DNA of 64,000 bases, taken from contig NZ_JAMTCK010000019.1 of NCBI RefSeq assembly GCF_024171785.1, positions 124,001-188,000 of the forward strand, in the 5' to 3' direction. The DNA comes from Goodfellowiella coeruleoviolacea. GTDB lineage: Bacteria > Actinomycetota > Actinomycetes > Mycobacteriales > Pseudonocardiaceae. The translations under genes were made by a program, and so were the position numbers. The notes under the pieces are model-generated. The model worked only from the letters and a program-made list of their open reading frames with translations, did no database searches and was not told the origin of the DNA. Shown one piece after another: positions 40,567 to 48,050 of this stretch. Every line of letters begins with the position of its first letter. Position 1 is the stretch's first letter.

Positions 40567-41838
40567 TCAGTCGGTCGTCTCGCGGAGCAGTCCGGCGACC
40601 GGGCCGATCACGATGATGGCGGGTGGCCGGATCTGGTGTGCGGCCACGTCCTCGGCGACCCGGTCCAGGCTGGACCGAACCACCCGCTGGCTCCGCGTGC
40701 TGCCCTCCTGCACCACCACGACCGGCGTGTCGGGCTGGCGGCCGTGGTCGAGCAGCACCTGGGCGAACACCGCGATGCGCTCGACGGCCATCAGCAGCAC
40801 CAGGGTGCCGCGCAGCCGGGCCAGCGCCGGCCAGTCCACCAGGGAGCGCTCGTCATCGGGTGCGACGTGCCCGGAGACGACCACCACCTCGTGCGCCACC
40901 CCCCGGTGGGTGACCGGCACGCCAGCCAGGGCGGGAACGGAGAAGGCGCTGGTCACGCCGGGTACCACGGTGACCGGCACGCCGGCTTCGGCGCAGGCGA
41001 GCAGTTCCTCGAACCCCCGGCCGAACACGAACGGGTCGCCGCCCTTGAGCCGCACCACGAACCGCCCGGCCCTGGCGTGTTCGATCATCGCGCTGTTGAT
41101 GGCGTCCTGGCTGGCCGCCCGGCCGTAGGGGATCTTCGCCGCGTCCACGACCAGCACCTGGGGCGGCAGCTCGTCGAGCAGCTGGTGGGGGGCGAGGCGG
41201 TCCACGACCACCACGTCGGCCCTGGCCAGCAGGCGCCGGCCGCGCACGGTGATCAGCTCGGGGTCGCCGGGCCCACCGCCGACCAGGGCCACCCCCGGCA
41301 GGGCGCCGGTCGTGGTTTCCGGCTCGGGTTCCCGGTCGGTGACGCGTGCCTCGCGCAGCGCGTCGAGCAGGCTGTCCCGCACCGCGGCCGAACGCCGGGG
41401 CCGGCCACCGGCGAGGACCCCCACCAGCAGCCCGTCGTGCTCGCCGACCGCGGGCGTCACCGCGCTGCCGTCCTGGCCGGCGTCCGCGCGCACGCAGAAC
41501 ACCCTGGCCCGCTCGGCCTCGGCCGCGACGGCCGCGTTCACCGCCGGGTCGGCGGTGCAGGCAAGGGCGTACCAGGCATCGGCGAGGTCCCCGTCGGTGT
41601 ACGCGCGGGCGTGCCACACCAGCTCGCCCGCCTCAGCCATGGCCTGGACCGCCGCGGTGACCTGCGGGGCGATGACCTCCACGCGGGCACCCGCGGCGAC
41701 CAGCCTGGGCAGCCTGCGCTGGGCGACCGTGCCACCGCCGACCACGACCACCCGACGGCCGGACAGGTCGAGACCGACAAGATAGTGCTGCTCACCGTGC
41801 ATGGGTAGAAGCATCCACGGGCTTGCGGCCATGTCCAT
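40567..41838 (-). CDS. cysG: Siroheme synthase (uroporphyrinogen-III C-methyltransferase plus dehydrogenase/ferrochelatase)
   Basis: 423 residues. The N-terminal precorrin-2 dehydrogenase domain shows the NAD motif VVVVGGGTVAQRRL and about 150 residues of CysG-N. The C-terminal tetrapyrrole methyltransferase (CobA-like) begins VALVGGGPGDPELITVRG and contains RLKGGDPFVFGRG and VVPGVTSAFSVPALAGVPVTHRG. Together they convert uroporphyrinogen III to siroheme for sulphite and nitrite reductases; precorrin-2 also feeds cobalamin. ATG 41838 is used; an ATG at 41802 (MHGEQHYLVGLD) is the alternative matching most homologues. The cobM gene upstream is related in pathway. Confidence 0.93.
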   Translation of the reverse strand: MDMAASPWMLLPMHGEQHYLVGLDLSGRRVVVVGGGTVAQRRLPRLVAAGARVEVIAPQVTAAVQAMAEAGELVWHARAYTDGDLADAWYALACTADPAVNAAVAAEAERARVFCVRADAGQDGSAVTPAVGEHDGLLVGVLAGGRPRRSAAVRDSLLDALREARVTDREPEPETTTGALPGVALVGGGPGDPELITVRGRRLLARADVVVVDRLAPHQLLDELPPQVLVVDAAKIPYGRAASQDAINSAMIEHARAGRFVVRLKGGDPFVFGRGFEELLACAEAGVPVTVVPGVTSAFSVPALAGVPVTHRGVAHEVVVVSGHVAPDDERSLVDWPALARLRGTLVLLMAVERIAVFAQVLLDHGRQPDTPVVVVQEGSTRSQRVVRSSLDRVAEDVAAHQIRPPAIIVIGPVAGLLRETTD

Positions 41839-42094
41839 GCTCGTGGCGGCGACCGTGACTTATCGCACCCGGGTGGTCGCCGCGCGGTGAGAGCACCCGC
41901 TCCCGACCGGACATCCACCAGCCCGCACGGCGTGTTCGCGGCGCGCTCCGCGGCTCACCGCCGGCGGTCACCCTTCTCCTGCCCGGTCGCCCGCGGACCG
42001 TGAGACCACCCCGACGCCCCGCCGCACGGGCCGCGGCGACTGGCTAGCACACCCAGCGTGTCTCCGGCCACGATCCACCCGATCGGGGTCGGAG

Positions 42095-42203
42095 TTGTGC
42101 ACAGCCCCCGGTGTTGTCCACAGGCGCCGTCCAGTCGGGCCCACCGACGGGGTGGGGTGGATAGGCTGGTCCAGGGGACGCCCCCCGGGAAGGGCGGGGG
42201 CTG
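42095..42203 (+). ncRNA. Element copy C: two DnaA-type boxes, -10 hexamer and G-rich block
   Basis: TTGTGCACA (42095-42103, one mismatch), then TTGTCCACA (42114-42122), 39 nt, TAGGCT (42162-42167), and the conserved block ending GGGGGCTG at 42203. Same 109-bp length as copy A; 37 of 42 block positions are identical to copy A. Confidence 0.55.
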
Positions 42204-42289
42204 CGCTGATGTCGGAAAGCGATCCCGGACGGGTGGCGTTGGACGGCGATACCGGGCAGCGGTGTCGGACGATGTCGAGCGCTGCCGAT

Positions 42290-42349
42290 CAGCCGGGTGC
42301 CGTTTAGTCGGATGTCGGTCAGGCGGGTGCCGGCCAGCCGGGTGCCGGT
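42290..42349. repeat. Four 15-bp tandem repeats
   Basis: Units at 42290, 42305, 42320 and 42335 based on CAGCCGGGTGCCGG(C/T). Confidence 0.8.
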
Positions 42350-42363
42350 CGGTCTGTTCCGGC

Positions 42364-42427
42364 AAGCCAGGGCGCTGATCAGCCAGAGTGCCGGCCAGCC
42401 AGGGCGCTGGTCAGCCAGAGTGCTGGT
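42364..42427. repeat. Four 16-bp tandem repeats touching the cobM stop
   Basis: Units at 42364, 42380, 42396 and 42412 alternate AGGGCGCTG and AGAGTGC(T/C)G, forming two 32-bp super-units; the array runs into the cobM stop codon. Confidence 0.8.
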
Positions 42428-44418
42428 CAGTCGGTGTCGGTCTTGCCGCGTTTGGCGCGCGTGCTGGTTGCCGGCTTGGCGCGGCCCCGGGTCGCTGCCT
42501 TCGCCCGCGCCGCGGTGCTCCTGCCGCCGGACCGGGTCGCTGCCGGCTTCGCCGGTTCCGCCGGCGCGGTCGGTGGCTCGGCTGGGCTGGCCTGTGGCTC
42601 GGCTGGGCTGGCCTGTGGCTCGGGCGGGCTGGTCGGTGAAGCGGCCGGGCCGGCCGGTCCGGCAGTGTCGGTGGCCTCGGCGGGTGCGGCCGCGGGCGGC
42701 GCGGGGTGTGCCTCGGCGCGGGGACGAGGCGCGACGGACCGGGCTGGCGCCTGGGTCACGGGCAGGCGCTCGGCGCGGTCGGTGACGGCCCGGTCGGTGG
42801 CGATCCGGTCGGTGACGGTCCGGTCTGGGCTCGTCCCGCTGGCTGGCCGCGGCGAGCCGATCGCGTCCGCGGCGGCGTGCTGGGTGGGGACGACGGGACC
42901 AGCGGCATCGGCGGTGACGTCGGCACCGTCCGGGGTGGTGCCCGCGCCGACCCGCCGATCTGGACTGTCCTGAATGGACCGTTGGGCCGGTGTACTGGCC
43001 GGCCGCGCTGGCTGCTCGCCCGCCGGCGCGGTGGCGGCGCCGGCGCTGACCGCCACCGAGGTGCGCCGGGTGGCCGCCGCCACCACCTTGTTCCGCCGGC
43101 TGGTCGGCCTGGTCGCCTCGTCGGCCGGTGCCGGGTCGGCCGGGCGGGACGGCAGGGCCAGCACCTGCTGCTCGCCCGCGCCGCCGGCCTTCGCCCGGCT
43201 GCCGGCGCTGGTCCGGCCGCGTCCCTTGGCCCGGCCGTTGGCCCGCGCCGTCTCCTGCCAGCCGCGCACCGCCGACCACGCCGCGGCCGACGCCGGGTTG
43301 CCCTCGCCCGCGGCGCCGGTCGTGTCCGGGGTGCTGTCCCCGCCCTGCGCGGGGGCGCCGCCGGACCGGGTGGCCCAGTAGACGGCGTCCGGGCCGGCCG
43401 CGCCGGTGCGGCCAAGGCGGGTCCGGTCCACACGGGACGGTTCACCCGCGGAGCCGACCGAGCCGGCCGACTGGACCGCGCCGCCGGTCTGGGGCGGGTT
43501 GGCCCGGCGGGCGGCGCGGCGCCCGGCCCGCAGCGACCACTGGGTGGGTTGGGCCCGGCGCGTGCCCGATGTCGGCTCGGTGGCGCCGGGCACGTCGGTG
43601 GCGCCCGCCGCCCCGCCCGGATAGCTCCGGCGGACCGGCCGGTCCTCGCCGGGCCGCGCCTTGCGGAACGCCGGGGTCTGGCCGGAGCCGTAGCGCCGGG
43701 ACCGGGTCGCCCCGCCCCGCAGCACCGCGCCCACCAGCACCAGCGTGTGCCGCCACAGCTTGTGCTGCTTCACCGTGGCTTCCAGCTCGGCCAGGGTGGT
43801 GTGCAGGACCACCTCGTCCGGCCGGGTCGTCTTGGAGGCCACCACGACCGGTGTGTCCTCGGGGTAGCCGCCGGCGCGCAGCTCCTCGGCGAGCTGCCCG
43901 ATCCGTGCGGCGGACAGGACCACGGCCATGGTGCTGCCGTGGCTGGCCAGCTCCCGGATGCGCTCCCGCTCCCCGACCGGGCTCGGCCCGCCGGAGAGCC
44001 GGGTGAGAACAACCGATTGCGTGACCTCCGGAAGGGTCAGTTCCCGGCCGACCGCGGCCGCCGCGGCGGAGAAACCGGACACCCCGGGCACGATCTCGGT
44101 GGCCAGGCCCAGCTTGGCGCACGCGTCGAACTGCTCCCGCACCCCGCTCCACAGGGCTGGATCACCGGCCAGCAACCGGACCACGTTGAGGCCGCGCACG
44201 GCCGCGCGGCGGTAGACCTCGACCACCTCCGCCTGGCTGGCCAGCGAGGCGTCCACGAGTTGGGCGGTCGGGCTGGCGTGCTGGCGGACGCACTCCTGGT
44301 CCACCAGGTTGGCCGGCCACACCACGACGTCGGCCTCGGCGATCCGCCGGGCGCCGCGCAACGTGATCAGGTCCGCGGCGCCGGGACCAGCGCCGACGAA
44401 GGAGATTCGACCGCCCAT
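42427..44418 (-). CDS. cobM: Precorrin-4 C(11)-methyltransferase with long disordered C-terminal tail
   Basis: 663 residues, against about 250 for normal CobM. Residues 1-245 are a complete tetrapyrrole methyltransferase: RISFVGAGPGAADLITLRG, WPANLV, RLLAGDPALWSGVREQ, VPGVSGFSAAAAAVGRELTLPEVTQ, SHGSTMAVVLSA, PVVVASKTTRPDEVV. It methylates precorrin-4 in corrin-ring synthesis. The remaining 415 residues are Ala/Pro/Arg/Thr-rich, without predicted fold, with short internal repeats (AEPQASP, and ATDRxxTDR units). ATG 44418 starts the family domain. The tail may be an IDR for partner or DNA binding (basic C-terminus), or may have grown by repeat expansion. Confidence 0.88.
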   Translation of the reverse strand: MGGRISFVGAGPGAADLITLRGARRIAEADVVVWPANLVDQECVRQHASPTAQLVDASLASQAEVVEVYRRAAVRGLNVVRLLAGDPALWSGVREQFDACAKLGLATEIVPGVSGFSAAAAAVGRELTLPEVTQSVVLTRLSGGPSPVGERERIRELASHGSTMAVVLSAARIGQLAEELRAGGYPEDTPVVVASKTTRPDEVVLHTTLAELEATVKQHKLWRHTLVLVGAVLRGGATRSRRYGSGQTPAFRKARPGEDRPVRRSYPGGAAGATDVPGATEPTSGTRRAQPTQWSLRAGRRAARRANPPQTGGAVQSAGSVGSAGEPSRVDRTRLGRTGAAGPDAVYWATRSGGAPAQGGDSTPDTTGAAGEGNPASAAAWSAVRGWQETARANGRAKGRGRTSAGSRAKAGGAGEQQVLALPSRPADPAPADEATRPTSRRNKVVAAATRRTSVAVSAGAATAPAGEQPARPASTPAQRSIQDSPDRRVGAGTTPDGADVTADAAGPVVPTQHAAADAIGSPRPASGTSPDRTVTDRIATDRAVTDRAERLPVTQAPARSVAPRPRAEAHPAPPAAAPAEATDTAGPAGPAASPTSPPEPQASPAEPQASPAEPPTAPAEPAKPAATRSGGRSTAARAKAATRGRAKPATSTRAKRGKTDTD

Positions 44419-44711
44419 CTGAAGCTGTTCTCCTCCCCCACCTGGCGGTGGAAGTACGACGACCGTTGGCAGGTGGAGCGGCCACCCCCGCCGTGTGTCC
44501 ACTGAGGACAGTTGGGGGGATCGCGGTCGGAGTGCCCGCGTGCCCGGCACTCGAAGTCGGCCGGGCTGTTCACGACCCGCTCGCGCACCCGTGGGCCCCC
44601 GGCCCGCCCGACCAACCCTGTGGCTGACGACGGTACCGCCCGATCATGGTTCTACCGAACTCCGGTCGTCGGCGTGAAATCCGCCCGCTGTCCCGGCCGG
44701 CGGCCGCCCGC

Positions 44712-45060
44712 TCACTCCGCCGGTGCCGGCGCGGGCGCCGGTTCGCCGGTGAGGACGGCCCGGGTGGGGGTGAGCACGCCCTGGCGGGCCCGCGCCACGC
44801 CGAGTCCACTGTGCTCGGTCGGGTGGTCGAGCAGGTCGATGCGCACGCCGGCCAGCAGCGCGTGCGCCAGCAACTGCGCGTCGCAGCCGGGTCTGCTCTC
44901 GGCGAGCAGTTCGGTGAGCCGCGGGCGCCACTCGTCGTGGCTGCCGGTGCAGTACCGGGTGGGGGCGCCGAGCCGGTTCAGCGCGCGCAGCAGCGGCCTG
45001 CCCTGGTTGGCCAGGTCGAAGACGTCGGCCCTCAGCTGGAGCAGGCGGTCGGCGGCGGCC
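44712..45060 (-). pseudogene. Truncated TetR-like C-terminal fragment
   Basis: The minus strand encodes about 115 residues with strong coding character (LQLRADVFDLANQGRPLLRALN, then LTELLAESRPG and DAQLLAHALLAGVRIDLL) that look like the ligand-binding half of a TetR regulator. No HTH half precedes it, and no ATG, GTG or TTG is in frame near the left of position 45060. To the right, coding sense switches to the plus strand. I interpret it as a remnant left by a rearrangement. Confidence 0.5.
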
Positions 45061-45062
45061 GC

Positions 45063-45248
45063 GTGCCCGAGACCGGCCCGGCCGACCTGTTCCGCCGCGC
45101 GCTCGCCGTGATCGGCTACAGCGACCAGCCCGACCGCGGGGCCGCCCTGCTGCGCGACACCGTCGTCGAGGTGCTGGAGCTGGCCGCGGCCGCGCACCAG
45201 CGGCTGATCGACCGCGCGGCGATCGGCCAGACGCTGCTGGTGCCCTGA
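45063..45248 (+). CDS. Small protein or gene remnant of unknown function
   Basis: 61 residues from GTG 45063. Every codon in the main part ends in G or C, and the sequence (PADLFRRALAVIGYSDQPD, RDTVVEVLELAAAAHQRLIDRAAIG) is amphipathic-helical, so it looks coding. It has no ribosome-binding site, and to its left the plus strand is antisense to the TetR fragment. It may be the C-terminal piece of a larger gene broken at about 45060. Function not recognised. Confidence 0.4.
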   Translation: MPETGPADLFRRALAVIGYSDQPDRGAALLRDTVVEVLELAAAAHQRLIDRAAIGQTLLVP

Positions 45249-45309
45249 ACGCACCCGCCGGGTCCGCCCACCGCCCGGTCCACCTGGGTCGGCGCGCACC
45301 CGGCGGTGG

Positions 45310-45315
45310 GACACT
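45310..45315 (+). promoter_or_regulatory. -10-like hexamer GACACT before the BioF-like gene
   Basis: GACACT, 6-nt spacer, GTG 45322. Confidence 0.4.
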
Positions 45316-45321
45316 GCCCGG

Positions 45322-46512
45322 GTGACAGCCACCCCGGAACAGGCCAGCACCACGCCGACCGGTGAGTCGGTGTTCGACTGGATCGACGCCCGCGCCCAGG
45401 CCCGCGCCGAGGCCGGTCTCACCCACCGCCTGTCGCCTCGGCCGGCCGGGGCCGTCACCCTGGACCTGGCCAGCACCGACTACCTCGGCCTCGCCCGGGA
45501 CAAGCGGGTGGTCGGGGCGGCCGCGGCGGCGGCGCTGCGCTGGGGTGCGGGCGCGACCGGTGCCCGCCCGGCCAGCGGCTCCACCGAGGTGCACACCGAG
45601 CTGGAGTACGAGCTGGCCAAGTTCTGCGGCGCGCCGGCCGCCCTGGTGTTCTCCTCGGGTTTCCTGGCCAACCTCGGCGCGGTCACCGCGCTCAGCGGCC
45701 AGGGCAGCGCCATCGTGGCCGACCAGCACATCCACGCCTCGCTGATCGACGGCTGCCGGCTGGCCAAGGCCGACGTGGCCGTGGCCGGGCACCGCGAACC
45801 GGCCCGGGTGGCTCACGCGCTGAGCACCCGGGGTGATCGGCGGGCGCTGGTGGTCACCGACTCGGTGTTCGCGGTGGACGGTGACCTGGCTCCGCTGCCG
45901 GAGCTGGCCGAGGTGTGCCGGACGCACGGCGCCGGCCTGCTCGTGGCCGACGTGCACGGGTTCGGCGTGCTCGGGCCGGGTGGCCGGGGCGCGGTGGCCG
46001 AGGCCGGCCTGGTCGGGGACGCGAACGTGGTCACCACGCTGTCGCTGGCGGCGGCACTGGGCGGGCAGGGCGGCGCGGTGCTCGGCCCGAGGCGGGTGAT
46101 CCGCCACCTGGTGGACACCGCGCGGGCGCTGCACTTCGACACCGGCCTCGCGCCGGCCTCGGCGGCCGCGGCCCTGGCCGCGCTGCAGGTGCTGCGGGCC
46201 GAGCCGGAGCGGGCGGAGCGGGCCCGGGCCGTCGCGGTGGAGCTGGCCACCCGGCTGCGGGCGGCCGGGTTGGCGGCGAGCGAACCGGCCGCGGCGCTGG
46301 TGTCGGTGCGCGCCCCCTCGGCCCAGGCCGCGCTGGACTGGGCGCGGGCCTGTCAGGCGGCGGGGGTGGCGGTGGGCTGCGCGCGTCCTCCGGCCGGGCC
46401 CGACCAGGTGTCCCGGCTGCGGTTGACCGCCAGGGCCGAGCTGACCGAGGCCGACCTGGACCGGGTGTGCGAGGTGCTGGTCAGCACCGCGCCCGCGCCG
46501 GCCAAGCCCTGA
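45322..46512 (+). CDS. BioF-like (alpha-oxoamine synthase family) protein lacking the PLP lysine
   Basis: 396 residues. Strong overall similarity to 8-amino-7-oxononanoate synthase: LASTDYLGLARDKRVVGAAA, GATGARPASGSTEVHTELE, VADQHIHASLIDGCRLA, VADVHGFGVLG. However the active-site motif, normally TLSKALG, reads TLSLAAALG: Leu242 (codon at 46045-46047) replaces the Schiff-base lysine. Without it, PLP catalysis of the 7-keto-8-aminopelargonate type is not expected. Some family members with a changed lysine act as regulators or lost function; it may also be decaying. Leaderless GTG. No other biotin gene is nearby. Confidence 0.82.
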   Translation: MTATPEQASTTPTGESVFDWIDARAQARAEAGLTHRLSPRPAGAVTLDLASTDYLGLARDKRVVGAAAAAALRWGAGATGARPASGSTEVHTELEYELAKFCGAPAALVFSSGFLANLGAVTALSGQGSAIVADQHIHASLIDGCRLAKADVAVAGHREPARVAHALSTRGDRRALVVTDSVFAVDGDLAPLPELAEVCRTHGAGLLVADVHGFGVLGPGGRGAVAEAGLVGDANVVTTLSLAAALGGQGGAVLGPRRVIRHLVDTARALHFDTGLAPASAAAALAALQVLRAEPERAERARAVAVELATRLRAAGLAASEPAAALVSVRAPSAQAALDWARACQAAGVAVGCARPPAGPDQVSRLRLTARAELTEADLDRVCEVLVSTAPAPAKP

Positions 46513-46598
46513 CCCGCCCGGCACTGACCCGTCCGGCACTGGCCCGCCCGGCCCTGACCCGTCCCGCACTGGGCTGCCCGGGGCTGGCCCGCGCGGAG
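46509..46598. repeat. Six 15-bp tandem repeats overlapping the bioF-like stop
   Basis: Units from 46509 every 15 bp, based on CTGACCCGCCCGGCA; the first unit contains the stop TGA (46510-46512). Confidence 0.85.
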
Positions 46599-46660
46599 CG
46601 GTTCGGCCGCGGGTGGTTCGGCCCGGGGGGGGTGTCGCGCGGGCGGGTCGGGTGGCGGGG

Positions 46661-47125
46661 TCAGCCCCGGCCCGGGCGGCGCATCCGCACGTGCGGGATG
46701 CCGTCCTCGACGAACTCGCCGCCCTCGACCTGGAAGCCCAGTGACGCGTAGAAGTCGGCCACGTAGGTCTGCGCGTCCAGCACGCAGGCGGCGTCGCCCA
46801 CCTCGGCCAGCGCGGCCTCGGCGAGCCGCCGGCTGAACCCGCGGCCCCTGGCGATCCGGGCGGTGCAGACCCGGCCGATCCGGAAGGTGCCGTCGGCCTC
46901 CACCATCAGCCGCAGGTACGCGACGGGCCCGTCGGTGTCCTCGGCCTCCAGCCAGAAGTGCCGGGTGCCCGGTTCGAGGTCCCTGCCGTCCAGTTCCTGG
47001 TACGGGCAGGACTGCTCGACCACGAACACGGCGACCCGCAGCCGCAGCATGGCGTAGAGCTGTTCCGGGGTGAGGTCTGCTGCCCAAACCCGCCGGAGGA
47101 CCGCGGGGAATGACTGTGCGCGCAC
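46661..47125 (-). CDS. GNAT-family N-acetyltransferase (ElaA-like)
   Basis: 154 residues. ElaA-type features are LYAMLRLRVAVFVVEQSCPYQELDGRD and the acetyl-CoA loop RIGRVCTARIARGRGFSRRLAEAAL. C-terminal YVADFYASLGFQVEGGEFVEDGIPHVRM matches the family end. The acceptor substrate is unknown. GTG 47125 with GGTGAGGTG context. Convergent with the BioF-like gene; a repeat tract lies between them. Confidence 0.88.
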   Translation of the reverse strand: MRAQSFPAVLRRVWAADLTPEQLYAMLRLRVAVFVVEQSCPYQELDGRDLEPGTRHFWLEAEDTDGPVAYLRLMVEADGTFRIGRVCTARIARGRGFSRRLAEAALAEVGDAACVLDAQTYVADFYASLGFQVEGGEFVEDGIPHVRMRRPGRG

Positions 47126-47195
47126 CTCACCTTGAATACCACAGCCCCGGGTCGGTCACAGACGGTCACTGGATGGTCACCAGCGCCACCCTGCG

Positions 47196-47292
47196 TGACA
47201 AGGTCCGGAATATTTACTGTTAAAGTGGCGTTCCACAGGATAAATCACGAGCCGTGGGCCACATCACAGGTGATTCGTCGCCCACGGTGGCT
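47196..47292 (+). promoter_or_regulatory. Promoter and structured leader of the LysE-type exporter gene
   Basis: TAAAGT (47221-47226) is a -10 candidate with TGACAA upstream. The following leader has CCGTGGGC...GCCCACGG enclosing an ATCAC-AG-GTGAT inner hairpin, then the start codon at 47326. It could be a ligand-sensing leader or a protein operator; no known riboswitch signature recognised. Confidence 0.45.
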
Positions 47293-47325
47293 CGTTCGCC
47301 ACGCTTGTCCAGTTCGGAGTCCCGC

Positions 47326-47946
47326 ATGCGTCTCGACCTCGCCCAGCTGCCCGCGTTCCTGCTCGCCTGCGTCGTGGTGGTGCTCACCCCGGGCGTGGAC
47401 GCGTTCCTGCTGCTGCGCACCTCGCTGCGCGCCGGGACCAGGGCTGGCCTGCGCACCCTCGCCGGCATCTACGCGGCCAGCGCCATCCAGGTCGGCCTGG
47501 TGGTCTCCGGACTGGGCGTGCTGCTGGCCCGGCAGCCGGTGCTGCTCACCGCCCTGCGCTGGGTGGGCGCCGGCTACCTGGCCTACCTGGCCGTCGACAT
47601 CGTGCGCGGCCTGGCGCGCTCACGCGCCGGGCACGGACAGCCCGACGACCGGCCGGTGCGCGCGGACCGGCCGTTGCGCCGGGGGTTCCTGACCAACATC
47701 ACCAACCCCAAGATGCTGCTGTTCTCGCTGGCGTTCCTGCCGCAGTTCATCGGCACCGGCACCCCGGTCGCGCAGCTGACCCTGCTCGGCCTGACGTTCC
47801 TGGTGCTGGCCGCGTGCTGGGAGCTGCTGATCGTGCTCGCGGCCGGGCGGATGGCCGGCCGGCTGGGCCGCCCCGCCGTGCGCACCACCCTGGACGCGGT
47901 GTGCGCCGCCGCGTTCGCCACCATGTCGGTCGTGCTGGTGGTGTGA
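47326..47946 (+). CDS. LysE/RhtB family amino-acid exporter
   Basis: 206 residues, six membrane segments. LysE signature VVVVLTPGVDAFLLLRTSLRAGTRAGLRTLAGIYAASAIQVG (segments 1-2) and the central loop RRGFLTNITNPKMLLFSLAFLPQFI. It exports amino acids or homoserine lactone-like compounds; substrate unknown. ATG 47326 has GGAG 7 nt upstream; an upstream GTG at 47254 would add 24 residues without similarity. Regulation by the leader structure is inferred. Confidence 0.9.
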   Translation: MRLDLAQLPAFLLACVVVVLTPGVDAFLLLRTSLRAGTRAGLRTLAGIYAASAIQVGLVVSGLGVLLARQPVLLTALRWVGAGYLAYLAVDIVRGLARSRAGHGQPDDRPVRADRPLRRGFLTNITNPKMLLFSLAFLPQFIGTGTPVAQLTLLGLTFLVLAACWELLIVLAAGRMAGRLGRPAVRTTLDAVCAAAFATMSVVLVV

Positions 47947-47984
47947 CCCCGGGGGTGTGCGCGGCGCGGCCGGCGCGCACCGCA

Positions 47985-48021
47985 CACGGGCAGGACACCG
48001 CGGGTGGGTGCCCTGCCCGTG
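47985..48021. terminator. Bidirectional hairpin terminator
   Basis: CACGGGCAGG / CCTGCCCGTG, a perfect 10-bp stem extended by CACC/GGTG after one mismatch, between the exporter gene and the first S1 peptidase gene. Confidence 0.7.
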
Positions 48022-48050
48022 CTGGTCCGCGGCTGGCGCTGGCGGCGGGG

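Larger units (their letters stand above)
41839..42426. other. 588-bp non-coding region between cobM and cysG
   Basis: Holds element copy C (42095-42203), four 15-bp repeats (42290-42349) and four 16-bp repeats (42364-42427). A 32-codon frame starting at ATG 42209 follows the element, but has no counterpart behind copies A and B. Confidence 0.7.

Noticed and set aside
42209-42307. 32-codon frame just behind element copy C
   Set aside because: No matching frame follows copies A or B, so the element is unlikely to be a conserved peptide-coding unit.
44419-44711. Cobalamin riboswitch upstream of cobM
   Set aside because: I looked for the B12-box type conserved strings and found none; only a GAGTGCC/GGCACTC hairpin (44530-44552) is present.
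44646-45248. A 200-residue plus-strand gene from 44646
   Set aside because: The first two thirds are antisense to the TetR fragment; only the last 61 residues look coding.
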